Notes under the pieces: generated by a model
The model's input: the letters and a program-made list of their open reading frames with translations, nothing else
Databases searched by the model: none
Told to the model about the DNA's origin: nothing
Source: Streptosporangiaceae bacterium
Lineage (GTDB): Bacteria; Actinomycetota; Actinomycetes; Streptosporangiales; Streptosporangiaceae
Direction of reading: 5' to 3'
Assembly: GCA_019239975.1 (NCBI GenBank)
Contig: JAFAZE010000176.1
Location: forward strand, 1 to 64,000
DNA: 64,000 nt
Shown here: positions 25,051 through 33,264 of the stretch, piece by piece
How the letters are laid out: each line of letters starts with the position of its first letter
Numbering within the stretch: the stretch's first letter is position 1
Made by a program: the position numbers and the translations under genes

Positions 25051-26076
25051 TCACGCCCAGGCGGCGAGGCCGAGCAGGCGGGCTGCGTTGCCGCGGAAGA
25101 TCGCGTCCTGATCGGCCTGTGACAGGCCTATCTCCCGCACGTTGCGGATCGTGGACCTGATGTAACCCGGGCCGCGCTCCGGGTCGAACGGGCTGTCCGA
25201 GCCGAAAAGCACGTGGTCGGCGCCGTAGAACGCGACCGAGCAGCGCAGCGCGTGTGCCGCGCCGAACATCGCGGTGTCCACGTACATCTGCCTGAAGTAC
25301 TCGATGGGCCGCCTGGCCAGGGGGTAGCCCTCGATGTCCGCCCGCTGGCCGGGCGGCGTGCGCGCGCCCAGCTGGTCCCAGCCCGGGCCCACCCGCCCGG
25401 AGAAGTGCGGCACCATCGACCCGCCGTGATGGATCAGGAACTTCAGCTCCGGGTACCGCTCGAGCACGCCGGAGAACACGATCCTGGCCATGAAGGCGGA
25501 CAGGTCGTACTCCCAGCCGAACGTCCACCAGATCTCATACCGCGACCGGGTCTCGGCCGGGTAGTCGGCCCACCCGGCGTCGCGGCACGGGTGCACCTGG
25601 AGCATGACGCCGAGCGCGGCGGCCCGTGCCCAGAACGGCTCGAACCGCTCGTCGTCCATGGGCGAGCCGTGCACATGGGTGTAGATCTGCGCGCCGAGCG
25701 CGCCGAGCGACGCCACGGCGTAGTCGAGCTCGGCGACCGCCGCCTCGGGGTCGTCCATCGGCACGGACGCCATGAACCCCGCGAACCGGTCCGGATGATC
25801 GCGGACGAGGGCGGCCAGCGACTCGTTGCCGAGCCGGGCCATCTCCTTCGAGACGGCCGTGTCGCCGAGATCCTCGACCGGGGGCGCGCAGATGTTGATC
25901 ACCTGCCGGTAGTCGCCGAACTCGTCCATCTGGGCGAACCGCACACCCATGTCCACCAGGCACGGGATGTGCGACACCCGCTCGCGCAGGTTGGCCGCGT
26001 GCGGGCCGGTGTCGAGCCGGAAGAACCTGTCGTAATAGGGGCGGGGCATGATGTGGCAGAACGCGTCGATCTTCAC
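25051..26076 (-). CDS. Amidohydrolase-family protein (ACMSD/aromatic decarboxylase-like)
   Basis: A 341-residue TIM-barrel amidohydrolase of the amidohydrolase_2 group (ACMSD, gamma-resorcylate decarboxylase). It starts MKIDAFCHIMP: the second His of the usual DxHxH is kept while the first is Phe, a substitution I believe is not rare in this subgroup. Later metal and catalytic positions lie in VMLQVHPCRDAGW, FLIHHGGSMVPHFSGR and VLFGSDSPFDPERG (Asp). It probably decarboxylates or hydrolyses an aromatic or ring-cleavage acid. It is first in the operon with the FAD monooxygenase and divergent from the IclR gene. Confidence 0.9.
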   Translation of the reverse strand: MKIDAFCHIMPRPYYDRFFRLDTGPHAANLRERVSHIPCLVDMGVRFAQMDEFGDYRQVINICAPPVEDLGDTAVSKEMARLGNESLAALVRDHPDRFAGFMASVPMDDPEAAVAELDYAVASLGALGAQIYTHVHGSPMDDERFEPFWARAAALGVMLQVHPCRDAGWADYPAETRSRYEIWWTFGWEYDLSAFMARIVFSGVLERYPELKFLIHHGGSMVPHFSGRVGPGWDQLGARTPPGQRADIEGYPLARRPIEYFRQMYVDTAMFGAAHALRCSVAFYGADHVLFGSDSPFDPERGPGYIRSTIRNVREIGLSQADQDAIFRGNAARLLGLAAWA

Positions 26077-26086
26077 GGGGTGTCCT

Positions 26087-26148
26087 CGATTTTCGTCCCG
26101 TTCTTCTTGACGGTCAACGAGTGCCTAGTTATCGTGTGATGAAAATCG
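26087..26148. promoter_or_regulatory. Inverted half-sites CGATTTTC / GAAAATCG, candidate IclR operator
   Basis: CGATTTTC at 26087-26094 and its exact reverse complement GAAAATCG at 26141-26148 bracket the 98-base divergent promoter between the amidohydrolase and the IclR gene. A TTGACG hexamer (26108-26113) lies between them. This is an AT-rich island in GC-rich DNA, as expected of regulated promoters. Confidence 0.5.
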
Positions 26149-26174
26149 GATTATGATTCTTTGAGACGAGTCAA

Positions 26175-26984
26175 GTGGCCACCAATTCGGCTGTCAAGAT
26201 GCCGGGAGAGGCCGCTTCCGCGCCGGGTGCCGAGGGAGCGCGCCGCGTCCTGGCCGTACTGCTGGCGTTCTCCGCCCGGCGCCATACGCTGACCGCGCGG
26301 GACCTGGCGGAGAGCACCGGTATTCCGCTGCCCAGCATGTACCGTTATATCGCGCTGCTGCGCGAGACGGGGCTGCTTGTGGGCGATGACCGGGGTTCAT
26401 ACCGGCTGACCGCCCGGCTCATCGGGCTGGCGAGGGCCGCGGAGGCGGCGGAGTCGATCATCGACATCGCCGACCCCGTCATGCGCCGGCTGTCCAGCGA
26501 GACCGGGGAGACGGTCATCCTGGTGCGGCTGATCGCGCGGTCCGCCATCTGCGTGCACCGGGTGGAGTCCTCGCACCACCTGCGGACCACCTTCGAGCCG
26601 GGCCAGGCCATGCCGCTGGAGCGCGGCGCGAGCGGCCGGCTGCTGCTGGCCGGCATGACCCCGGAGGCGCGTGCCGACTTTCTGGCGTCGCTGCATTTCG
26701 ACGACCCGGAAGCCGGCCGCCGGCTGGAGGAGAAGGTGATGCTGGCCGCCCAGCGGGGCTGGGCGGTGAGCGAGGAGGAGATCGACAGGGGCGTGTGGGC
26801 GGCGTCGGCGGCGGTGACCGACGCGCGGTCGATCGTTGCGTCGCTGACGGTGCCGTCCCCGCTGGTACGGGCGCCGGCCAGCCAGCAGGAACGGCTCCTG
26901 AGCCAGGTCCGCGCCGCCGCGATGGCGGTGAGCGACGCGCTGCGCGAGGCCCGCCGGTACGCGGGCCGCGGGGTGCCCGGGTAG
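26175..26984 (+). CDS. IclR-family transcriptional regulator
   Basis: A 269-residue IclR protein: a winged-HTH N-domain (ARRVLAVLLAFSARRHTLTA, DLAESTGIPLPSMYRYIALL) and the IclR effector domain (IADPVMRRLSSETGETVILV, AICVHRVESSHHLRTTF, LERGASGRLLLAG, EEEIDRGVWAASAAVTD). It is likely to control the divergent monooxygenase/amidohydrolase operon in response to its substrate or a metabolite. The GTG at 26175 is the first start and has only a weak GAG-type ribosome site. Confidence 0.93.
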   Translation: MATNSAVKMPGEAASAPGAEGARRVLAVLLAFSARRHTLTARDLAESTGIPLPSMYRYIALLRETGLLVGDDRGSYRLTARLIGLARAAEAAESIIDIADPVMRRLSSETGETVILVRLIARSAICVHRVESSHHLRTTFEPGQAMPLERGASGRLLLAGMTPEARADFLASLHFDDPEAGRRLEEKVMLAAQRGWAVSEEEIDRGVWAASAAVTDARSIVASLTVPSPLVRAPASQQERLLSQVRAAAMAVSDALREARRYAGRGVPG

Positions 26985-27074
26985 CAAATACTTCCCCGGT
27001 ACTTCCCCGGTACTTCCCCGGATGGGGACATCCGCGCGGTTCCCGGCATCCGGTTGCGCCGTTATTCTGCCGGC

Positions 27075-28913
27075 ATGCCGGATTCTCAAGGTTCGCCAGA
27101 AGTCATCCCGGGAACCGGGATCGCCCAGGACGCCGTGACGCTCGGCGGGCTGCGGGAGGCGCTGGACTCGGGGAAGCTCACCTCGGCGGCGCTGACGGGG
27201 TACTTTCTGGGCCGGATCAGGCAGCTGAATCCCGCCCTGCACGCGGTCATCACCGTGAGTCCCGACGCCGCGGCCGAGGCGGCGGCGAGCGACCGGGAGC
27301 GGGCGGCGAACGGCCCGCGCGGCCCGCTCGAGGGCATCCCGGTGCTGATCAAGGACAACGTCCAGGTCGCCGGGATGCCGACCACGGCGGGATCGCCGGC
27401 GCTGCTTTCCGCCCAGCCGGCGGACGCCTTCGTGGTGTCCCGGCTGCGCGCCGCGGGCGCGGTGATCATCGCGAAGGCGAACCTGTCGGAGTGGGCGAAC
27501 TTCCGCTCGACGCATTCGACCAGCGGCTGGTCCACGCTCGGCGGCCAGACCGCGAACCCGTACGCGCTCGACCGCAACCCGTCCGGGTCGAGCTCAGGCT
27601 CCGCGGCGGGCGTCGCCGCGGGCCTGGCGCCGCTGGCCGTGGGCACCGAGACCGACGGCTCGATCGTCTGCCCGGCCAGCGCCTGCGGGATCGTCGGCAT
27701 CAAGCCTACGGCCGGGCTGGTCAGCCGCCGCGGAATCGTGCCGCTGTCGCCGGTGCAGGACACCGCCGGGCCGCTGGCGGCCTCGGTGGCCGACGCGGCG
27801 GCGCTGCTGTCGGTGCTGGCCGCCGCCGACCCCGAGGACCCCGCCGTCGATCCTCCTGATGAGGCTTCCGAACGGCTGCTGGGTGCCACTGATTACACAG
27901 CCTTTCTCGACGAGGGTGCCGTCGACGGCGCGCGGCTGGGCGTCTGGCGGGCGGGCTCGGCCGCCGGGAGTCCCATGACCACCGCGGTGCTCGACATGGC
28001 GGCGGCGAAGCTGCGCGCGATGGGCGCCAGCCTGGCCGACCCGGTGGACCTGCCGGGCGCGGAGCGGATCCACGAGCCTGAGTTCGCCGCCCTGCGCACC
28101 GAGTTCAAATACGGCATGAACGCCTACCTCGCCTACCTTGGCGGCGGCGCGGGCGGCGGCGCAGGCGGCGGCGGGGTAGGCGGCGGTGGCGCGGGTGGCG
28201 GCGCAGGCGGCGGTGGCGCGGGCGGCGGGCCGCCAGGCGTGCCCGGCTCGCTCGCGGAGCTGATCGACTTCAACAAGCGGAACGCCGGCCTGGTGCTCTC
28301 CCGCTTCGGCCAGGAGATATTCGAGCAGGCCGAGGAGACGAGCGGCGACCTTTCCGATCCCGGCTACCTGGAGCTCCGCGGCGATGCGACCAGGCTGGCC
28401 CGCACCGCCCTGGAGACCCCGCTGGCCGGGCACAACCTGGACGCGATCATCGCGCTGACCGCCAACCCGGCGTGGCTCACCGACTACGTGCTCGGCGACC
28501 ATGGCGTGTTCTACACCTCCGGCCCCGCGGCGGTCGCCGGCTGGCCGGCGATCACGGTTCCGTTCGGCTACGTGTACGGGCTGCCGGTCGGCGTCACGTT
28601 CATGGGCCCGCGCTGGAGCGAGCCCCGGCTGATCGCCCTCGCCCACGCCTTCGAGCAGGCCACCGCCGCCCGCCGCCCCCCGTCCCTGGCCCCCAGCGTC
28701 ACGCCCTTACCCCGGGAGGCCGCCCAGACCCCGGATCCCGGTCCCCGGATCCCGGCCCCTGATTCCCGGCTCCCGGCTCCCGGTCCCCGGCTCCCGGCTC
28801 CTGATTCCCGGCTCCCGGCTCCCGGTCCCCGGCTCCCGGCTCCCGGTCCCCGGATCCCGGCCCCCCGATTCCCGGTCCCCCCGGTCCGCTGCGAGTGCTC
28901 GCCCCATCCTTAG
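27075..28913 (+). CDS. Amidase signature-family hydrolase with low-complexity insertions
   Basis: An amidase-signature enzyme (Ser-cisSer-Lys triad): the Lys in PVLIKDNVQVAGM near residue 93, the GSSSGSAAG Ser loop near 172, and TETDGSIVCPASACGIVGIK just after. It hydrolyses an amide, unspecified. Two oddities stand out. A pure Gly/Ala stretch sits at ~355-385, built from GGCGGCGGCGCGGGT-like repeats, between NAYLAYL and PPGVPGSLAEL. The last ~65 residues are Pro/Arg/Ser repeats (SRLPAPGPRLPAP) from an 18-24-bp DNA repeat and lie beyond the normal end of the family. The core enzyme appears intact. ATG at 27075. Confidence 0.88.
   Translation: MPDSQGSPEVIPGTGIAQDAVTLGGLREALDSGKLTSAALTGYFLGRIRQLNPALHAVITVSPDAAAEAAASDRERAANGPRGPLEGIPVLIKDNVQVAGMPTTAGSPALLSAQPADAFVVSRLRAAGAVIIAKANLSEWANFRSTHSTSGWSTLGGQTANPYALDRNPSGSSSGSAAGVAAGLAPLAVGTETDGSIVCPASACGIVGIKPTAGLVSRRGIVPLSPVQDTAGPLAASVADAAALLSVLAAADPEDPAVDPPDEASERLLGATDYTAFLDEGAVDGARLGVWRAGSAAGSPMTTAVLDMAAAKLRAMGASLADPVDLPGAERIHEPEFAALRTEFKYGMNAYLAYLGGGAGGGAGGGGVGGGGAGGGAGGGGAGGGPPGVPGSLAELIDFNKRNAGLVLSRFGQEIFEQAEETSGDLSDPGYLELRGDATRLARTALETPLAGHNLDAIIALTANPAWLTDYVLGDHGVFYTSGPAAVAGWPAITVPFGYVYGLPVGVTFMGPRWSEPRLIALAHAFEQATAARRPPSLAPSVTPLPREAAQTPDPGPRIPAPDSRLPAPGPRLPAPDSRLPAPGPRLPAPGPRIPAPRFPVPPVRCECSPHP
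28139..28230. repeat. GGC-rich simple repeat inside the amidase gene
   Basis: A run of GGCGGCGGCGCGGGTGGCGGC-like units (shown as family, not exact) encodes about 30 Gly/Ala residues in a surface loop of the amidase. The run keeps the frame. Confidence 0.7.
28735..28880. repeat. C-rich tandem repeat at the amidase 3' end
   Basis: Repeats of CGGCTCCCGGCTCCCGGTCC-like units, with CCTGATTCC variants, cover the last ~65 codons of the amidase. Confidence 0.75.
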
Positions 28914-29195
28914 CGTTACATCATCACACGCGGCGTGCTGGGGTCTGTCCAGTTAACGGTGTAACTTCTTCCTCCGTTGTTACTTGCGTCCCTGCTGGGC
29001 GCGGCGGGCACCGCACCGCTGGAGCGCCGGCCAGATAAATTCGGCAGGCGTGTTTGTAGGGTGCGCGGTCTTGGCGGGACTGGAAAGGGGCGCTCACCTG
29101 GTTCCGCCCGTCGCTGGGGGTGCGCAGGGGGTGAACGGTGGCGGTCGGGCTTGCGGCGCCGGGCGGGCTGGGGGTGGGGGGTCGTGGCTGGCCGG

Positions 29196-29241
29196 TTTGG
29201 GTGCGATCCGTGCTGTGATGGCAGCGCGGATCGCACCCAAA
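29196..29241. repeat. Dispersed long palindrome, family A copy 1
   Basis: TTTGGGTGCGATCCG (29196-29210) and its exact reverse complement CGGATCGCACCCAAA (29227-29241) surround a 16-base loop. A second copy with wobble-compatible changes is at 40014-40059. Confidence 0.8.
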
Positions 29242-29350
29242 ATCCCCCGGTGCGGCGGAATGGCTGGGCTGGATTCAGGATGTGGTTCGCAATTCGGGCA
29301 TTACGGGGAAGACCCCCGCCGTGGCAACTACTGGACCGGCGCTCCAGGGC

Positions 29351-29486
29351 GGGTGGCGCGGAGCGAGCCGCGACAGCGGCTCACATTCCGCGATCGCGCG
29401 GTCGCGGGAGGCCCTCTGGGCCTTCCCGGCCGCGTGATGATACGGCGAGGACCACAGCGGGCGAGGGTTCCGGGGGCGTGCCCCCG
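29351..29486. repeat. Dispersed structured repeat, family B copy 2
   Basis: The partner of 13842-13980. The hairpin arms are kept: ATCGCGCGG pairs with CCGCGTGAT through a G-T wobble, and GGGAGGCCC pairs with GGGCCTTCC through another. The terminal palindrome survives as GGGGGCGTGCCCCC. It ends about 45 bases before mshC. Confidence 0.75.
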
Positions 29487-29528
29487 GGCTAGCACAGCCC
29501 CCCGGGAAACACAGCTAACCTGGCGGTT

Positions 29529-31004
29529 ATGGATTCTTGGCGTCGTCCGGAGATGCCCGTGCTCCCCGGCCGCGGTCCCGAGCCGCGGCTGCGTGATACC
29601 GCGACCGGCGAGCTGAGGGTCGCGGCCGCCGCGGATACCGCGACCGTGTATGCCTGCGGCATCACCCCCTATGACGCCACGCACATCGGGCATGCGGCCA
29701 CGTTTACCGCGTGGGACCTGCTGGTGCGGGCTTGGCGCGACGCCGGGCATGACGTGATCTACGTGCAGAACGTGACCGACGTCGACGACCCCCTGCTCGA
29801 GCGCGCCGAACGCGACGGCGTCGACTGGCGGGCACTGGCGATCCGGGAGACGGAGCGCTACCGCCGTGACATGGAAGCGCTCCGGGTACTGCCTCCCGAT
29901 CACCTCGTCGGCGCGGTCGAGGCGCTGCCGGTCATCGAGCGGTTCAGCGAGCGGCTGGCGGCCCGCGGCGCGCTGTATGACCTTGACGGTGACATCTACT
30001 TCGCGCGCGAGGCCGACCCGTCGTTCGGTGCGCTGTCCGGGCCTGGCACCGCGACCGCTCTCGAACCCGCGCAGATGGCGGCGCTCGCCGCCGAAGGCGG
30101 CGGCGATCCCGACCGCCCGGGCAAGAAGGACCGGCTAGATGCCATCGTCTGGCGCGCCGAACGCCCGGGGGAGCCGGCCTGGGGATCCCGCTTCGGCCCT
30201 GGCCGTCCCGGGTGGCACGTGGAATGCGCGGCGATCGCCAGCGAGTACCTCGGCTCCTCCTTCGACGTCCAGGCGGGCGGCAGCGATCTGGTGTTCCCGC
30301 ACCACGAGATGAGCGCTTCGCATACGCGTGTCGCCCTGTGCCCTCCCGGAACCGCGGACTGCCACGTGTTCGCGCGCGTGTACGCGCACGCCGGCATGGT
30401 GTATTACCAGGGCGCGAAGATGTCCAAATCCCTCGGCAACCTGGTGTTCGTGAGCAGCCTGCGAGAGGCGGGCACCGATCCGATGGTGATCCGGCTCGCG
30501 CTGCTCGCGCATCACTACCGCTCCGACTGGGAATGGACCGACGCCGTCCTGGCCGAAGCGCAGGCGCGCCTGGCCCGCTGGCGCGCCGCCCTGACCGTCA
30601 CCGCCCCCGTCGCCCCTTCCGCCCGCGTCGTCCCTCCGGCCTCAGGCAACGCTTCCGCCCCCCGGGTCTCCGCTATCCCCGGCGTTTCCAGCGACTCCAA
30701 CGCCCCGAAAGCCTCTTCTGCCACGACCCAAAGTGTCCCTGCACCCCCGGCCACCTCAGTGCTCCCGGTCACCTCGGTGCTCTCGGGCGAGGCGGTACTC
30801 GCCGCCGTCCGGGAGCGCCTCGCCGACGACCTCGACGCGCCGGGCGCCCTCGCGATCATCGACCGCTGGGCCGACGCGGTACTCGCCGCACCGTCAGCCT
30901 CCGCGCCCGGCGATCCCGCCCCGCCCCCGGCACGCAACCGCCTCGCCCCGCAAGCTCTCCTCATCCGCGATACCGCGGACGCCCTCCTCGGCATCGCGCT
31001 GTGA
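29529..31004 (+). CDS. mshC: Cysteine:glucosaminyl-inositol ligase, mycothiol biosynthesis
   Basis: Ligates cysteine to GlcN-Ins with ATP, the third step of mycothiol synthesis. It is a CysRS paralogue: YACGITPYDATHIGHAAT has the zinc-binding Cys and the HIGH signature at 52-55; WHVECAAIASEYLG and FPHHEMSASH supply other zinc and substrate residues; the KMSKS loop (YQGAKMSKSLGN) is near 297. The N-terminal start M-D-S-W is typical of MshC. It is longer (491 aa) than usual because of a ~60-residue Pro/Ser/Thr/Ala-rich insertion near 357-418. It is monocistronic. Confidence 0.93.
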   Translation: MDSWRRPEMPVLPGRGPEPRLRDTATGELRVAAAADTATVYACGITPYDATHIGHAATFTAWDLLVRAWRDAGHDVIYVQNVTDVDDPLLERAERDGVDWRALAIRETERYRRDMEALRVLPPDHLVGAVEALPVIERFSERLAARGALYDLDGDIYFAREADPSFGALSGPGTATALEPAQMAALAAEGGGDPDRPGKKDRLDAIVWRAERPGEPAWGSRFGPGRPGWHVECAAIASEYLGSSFDVQAGGSDLVFPHHEMSASHTRVALCPPGTADCHVFARVYAHAGMVYYQGAKMSKSLGNLVFVSSLREAGTDPMVIRLALLAHHYRSDWEWTDAVLAEAQARLARWRAALTVTAPVAPSARVVPPASGNASAPRVSAIPGVSSDSNAPKASSATTQSVPAPPATSVLPVTSVLSGEAVLAAVRERLADDLDAPGALAIIDRWADAVLAAPSASAPGDPAPPPARNRLAPQALLIRDTADALLGIAL

Positions 31005-31340
31005 GGCTTGCGCCCGCCGCCCCCCGGCTTGCGCCGTCCCCGGCTTTGCGCCCGCCGCCCCCGGCGTTTGCGCCGCCTCAAGGGCGCGCCGCCCCCCGGG
31101 TTTGCGCCGCCTCAAGGCCGCGCCGTCCCCGGCTTTGCGCCGCCCCGGGCTTTGCGCCGTCCCCGGCTTGCGCCCGCCGCCCCGAGAGCGCGCCGCCTCC
31201 TGCGTTTGCGCCGCCTCAAGGGCGCGCCGCCCCCCGGCTTGCGCCGCCCCGGGCTTTGCGCCCGCCGCCCCCGGCGTGCGCTCGCCGTCCCGAGAGCGCG
31301 CCGCCCCCCTGGGCCGCGCGCCCAGGCCCCGCCGCTGACC
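31005..31340. repeat. Degenerate GC-rich repeat tract after mshC
   Basis: About 330 bases composed of TTTGCGCC-, GCCGCC- and CCCCGG-rich words in changing order, with 10-40-base segments repeated imperfectly (e.g. TTTGCGCCGCCTCAAG three times). Open frames are Pro/Arg-rich and not real. Confidence 0.75.
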
Positions 31341-31501
31341 CATAATTTCCACCGCGCACGAGCGCCGGATAGCTTGGCGGAAATTAAGGCGTCGCATTCG
31401 GCTCTGGCTTAAACTTCGGGGTGGTAACCAACCTCATCGATCGCTATCCACCCTCCATGCCCACAGGTAACATCCCTGCTGCCGGCAGCCGGCCTCTTCG
31501 C

Positions 31502-31557
31502 GGGGCCAAATGCGCCAGCGGCCCCACTGGGCGGGGCCAAATGCGCCAGCGGCCCCG
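31502..31557. repeat. Dispersed hairpin repeat, family C copy 2 (tandem)
   Basis: The 31-bp unit GGGGCCAAATGCGCCAGCGG + CCCCACTGGGC is present almost twice in tandem; each GGGGCC can pair with a following GGCCCC. The core 31511-31557 matches 22500-22545. Confidence 0.7.
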
Positions 31558-31790
31558 CCGCCATCGTGAGCCCGGCCGCGACCACCCAGACATACATGCC
31601 AGAGCCCCACATTCGGCCCGGCGTTTCCACGACACATCAGCTGGGAACACGATAGTGGAAACTAGAACGCCAAATACGACCCTTCGTTTCCGCGATCATG
31701 ACAACCGACGCCGAGGCGCCGGCTGCAAATACGCACCCGGCGTCAGCTGATACCGCAGGATCGTGACCGTTGTCAACACCATTCTCCGCG

Positions 31791-31819
31791 CTGTGGATTT
31801 CGCCCTAGGTTATCCACAG
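31791..31819. promoter_or_regulatory. Inverted repeat with a perfect DnaA box before the DUF4192 gene
   Basis: CTGTGGAT (31791-31798) and ATCCACAG (31812-31819) are exact inverted repeats. The right arm is part of TTATCCACA (31810-31818), a perfect DnaA box. It is about 50 bases before the ATG of the DUF4192 gene and could be an operator. Confidence 0.45.
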
Positions 31820-31871
31820 CCGTAAAAATTCGCACTGGCTCCGCGTCTCCCCGCCGCGCAGGCTTGGCACC

Positions 31872-33143
31872 ATGACGCAGCACCTCTCCGCGGCGGCCCA
31901 TTCCCCGCAGCCAGCTAATGCACCCCAACCGCCCAGTTCCCTGCAAACATCCGGTGCCCCCGAAACACCGAATGCCCCGCGAACGTCGCCCGAGCGAAAG
32001 GTCCGTATCGGGTCACCGGCCGCGCTTCTCGCCATCGTCCCGCACCTGCTCGGGTTCGCCCCGGAGAACAGCATGGTGATCATTGGCGTCGAGCCTCCGC
32101 GTTCGCGGGTCAAGCTCACCCTCCGCTACGACCTGCCGGATCCGCCCGACCCCGAGGCGGCCGGCGGTATCGCCGACCACGCCGCCGCGGTTCTGTCCGC
32201 ACAGGGCATCGAGGCGGCTGTGGCAGTCGGCTACGGTCCCGGCGCGCTGGTCACCCCGGTGGCCGACGCACTTCGCATCCCCACGCCGTTGGCCGCGCTC
32301 GAGATCGCGGAGATTTACCGGGTCGAGGACGGCCGCTACTGGTCCTACACGTGCGCCAAGCCGGGGTGCTGCCCGCCTCAGGGCACGCCGTTTGATATCG
32401 CGGATCACCCGGCGGCGGCGGCGATGGCTGTGCCGGGCGTGCCGGTGCTGACCGGACGCGCCGAGCTGGCGGCCACGGTCGCCCCACTCACCGGCGACGC
32501 GGCGGAGTCCATGCAGCGCGCCACCCGTCACGCGGAGGAGCACGCCGCCAGGCTCGTCGCGAGGGTAGCGAGGTGCGGGCACCGCGGCTCGGCCCGCCGC
32601 CTCATCGCGACCGCCGGACTGGGTGCGGTGGCCGAAGCCATCGCCGCTGCCCGTCGCGGTGACCGGGTCGCCGGTGACCACTCGGTCGCCTGGCTGACCG
32701 TCGTGCTCCGTGACCTGAGGGTCCGCGATGACGCATGGGCCAGGATGGACCCCGCCTACTGCGACGCGCACCGCCTGCTCTGGACCGATGTCACACGCCG
32801 GGCGCACCCCGGGTACGTGGCCGCTCCTGCCTCGCTGCTCGCCTTCGTGGCCTGGCAGTCGGGTAACGGCGCGCTCGCCAACGTCGCGCTCGACCGTGCG
32901 CTGGCGGATGACCCGGGCTACTCGATGGCCAGGCTCCTGCGCCAGGTGATCGACGGTGGCGCCCCGCCCTCGCTGGCACGGCTGCCGATGACGCCGGAGG
33001 AGGTCGCCGCGAGCTACGACGATCTCGATGAGGACATGGATGAAGAGCCCAGTGGCGGGGACATGGACGACGATGAGGTCGACGACGACCCGGAGGAGGA
33101 CATGGTGGACGACCCGTACGAGGACGAGGACTGGGGTGCATAA
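31872..33143 (+). CDS. DUF4192 domain-containing protein
   Basis: A 423-residue DUF4192 protein, a family found almost only in actinobacteria and of unknown function. Diagnostic segments are VRIGSPAALLAIVPHLLGFAP (the opening of the domain), NSMVIIGV and a Cys-rich YWSYTCAKPGCCPPQGTPFD in the first third, then FVAWQSGNGALANVALDRAL near residue 340. The last ~40 residues are extremely acidic (Asp/Glu runs around DEDMDEEP and DDDEVDDDPEED), which could bind cations or basic proteins. It is a single gene whose upstream region carries a DnaA-box-like inverted repeat. Confidence 0.9.
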   Translation: MTQHLSAAAHSPQPANAPQPPSSLQTSGAPETPNAPRTSPERKVRIGSPAALLAIVPHLLGFAPENSMVIIGVEPPRSRVKLTLRYDLPDPPDPEAAGGIADHAAAVLSAQGIEAAVAVGYGPGALVTPVADALRIPTPLAALEIAEIYRVEDGRYWSYTCAKPGCCPPQGTPFDIADHPAAAAMAVPGVPVLTGRAELAATVAPLTGDAAESMQRATRHAEEHAARLVARVARCGHRGSARRLIATAGLGAVAEAIAAARRGDRVAGDHSVAWLTVVLRDLRVRDDAWARMDPAYCDAHRLLWTDVTRRAHPGYVAAPASLLAFVAWQSGNGALANVALDRALADDPGYSMARLLRQVIDGGAPPSLARLPMTPEEVAASYDDLDEDMDEEPSGGDMDDDEVDDDPEEDMVDDPYEDEDWGA

Positions 33144-33264
33144 GCGACATAAACGATATGTAGACTGCGTAAGCCGTTCGTCCAGTTCGGCGTAAAGCTT
33201 GCCCATTATGTCCCCATGCGCCCATTCTTAGTCAGAGCGGATCGAAAGGAGTGAGGAGGTTCAC

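Larger units (their letters stand above)
28914..29528. other. Long intergenic region with two dispersed repeats, no gene
   Basis: About 615 bases between the amidase and mshC. It holds family A copy 1 (29196-29241) and family B copy 1's partner (29351-29486). No credible coding frame is seen; the promoter of mshC must lie near 29490-29528 or upstream of the repeats. Confidence 0.5.
31341..31871. other. Intergenic region upstream of the DUF4192 gene
   Basis: Holds the family C repeat (31502-31557) and, nearer the gene, a DnaA-box/inverted repeat (31791-31819). No coding frame is credible. Confidence 0.5.

Noticed and set aside
29529..31004. Second cysteinyl-tRNA synthetase
   Set aside because: The start M-D-S-W, ITPYDATHIGHAAT and overall layout are those of MshC.
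31008..31412. Pro/Arg-rich open frames downstream of mshC
   Set aside because: They are products of the degenerate GC repeat tract, open in several frames at once.
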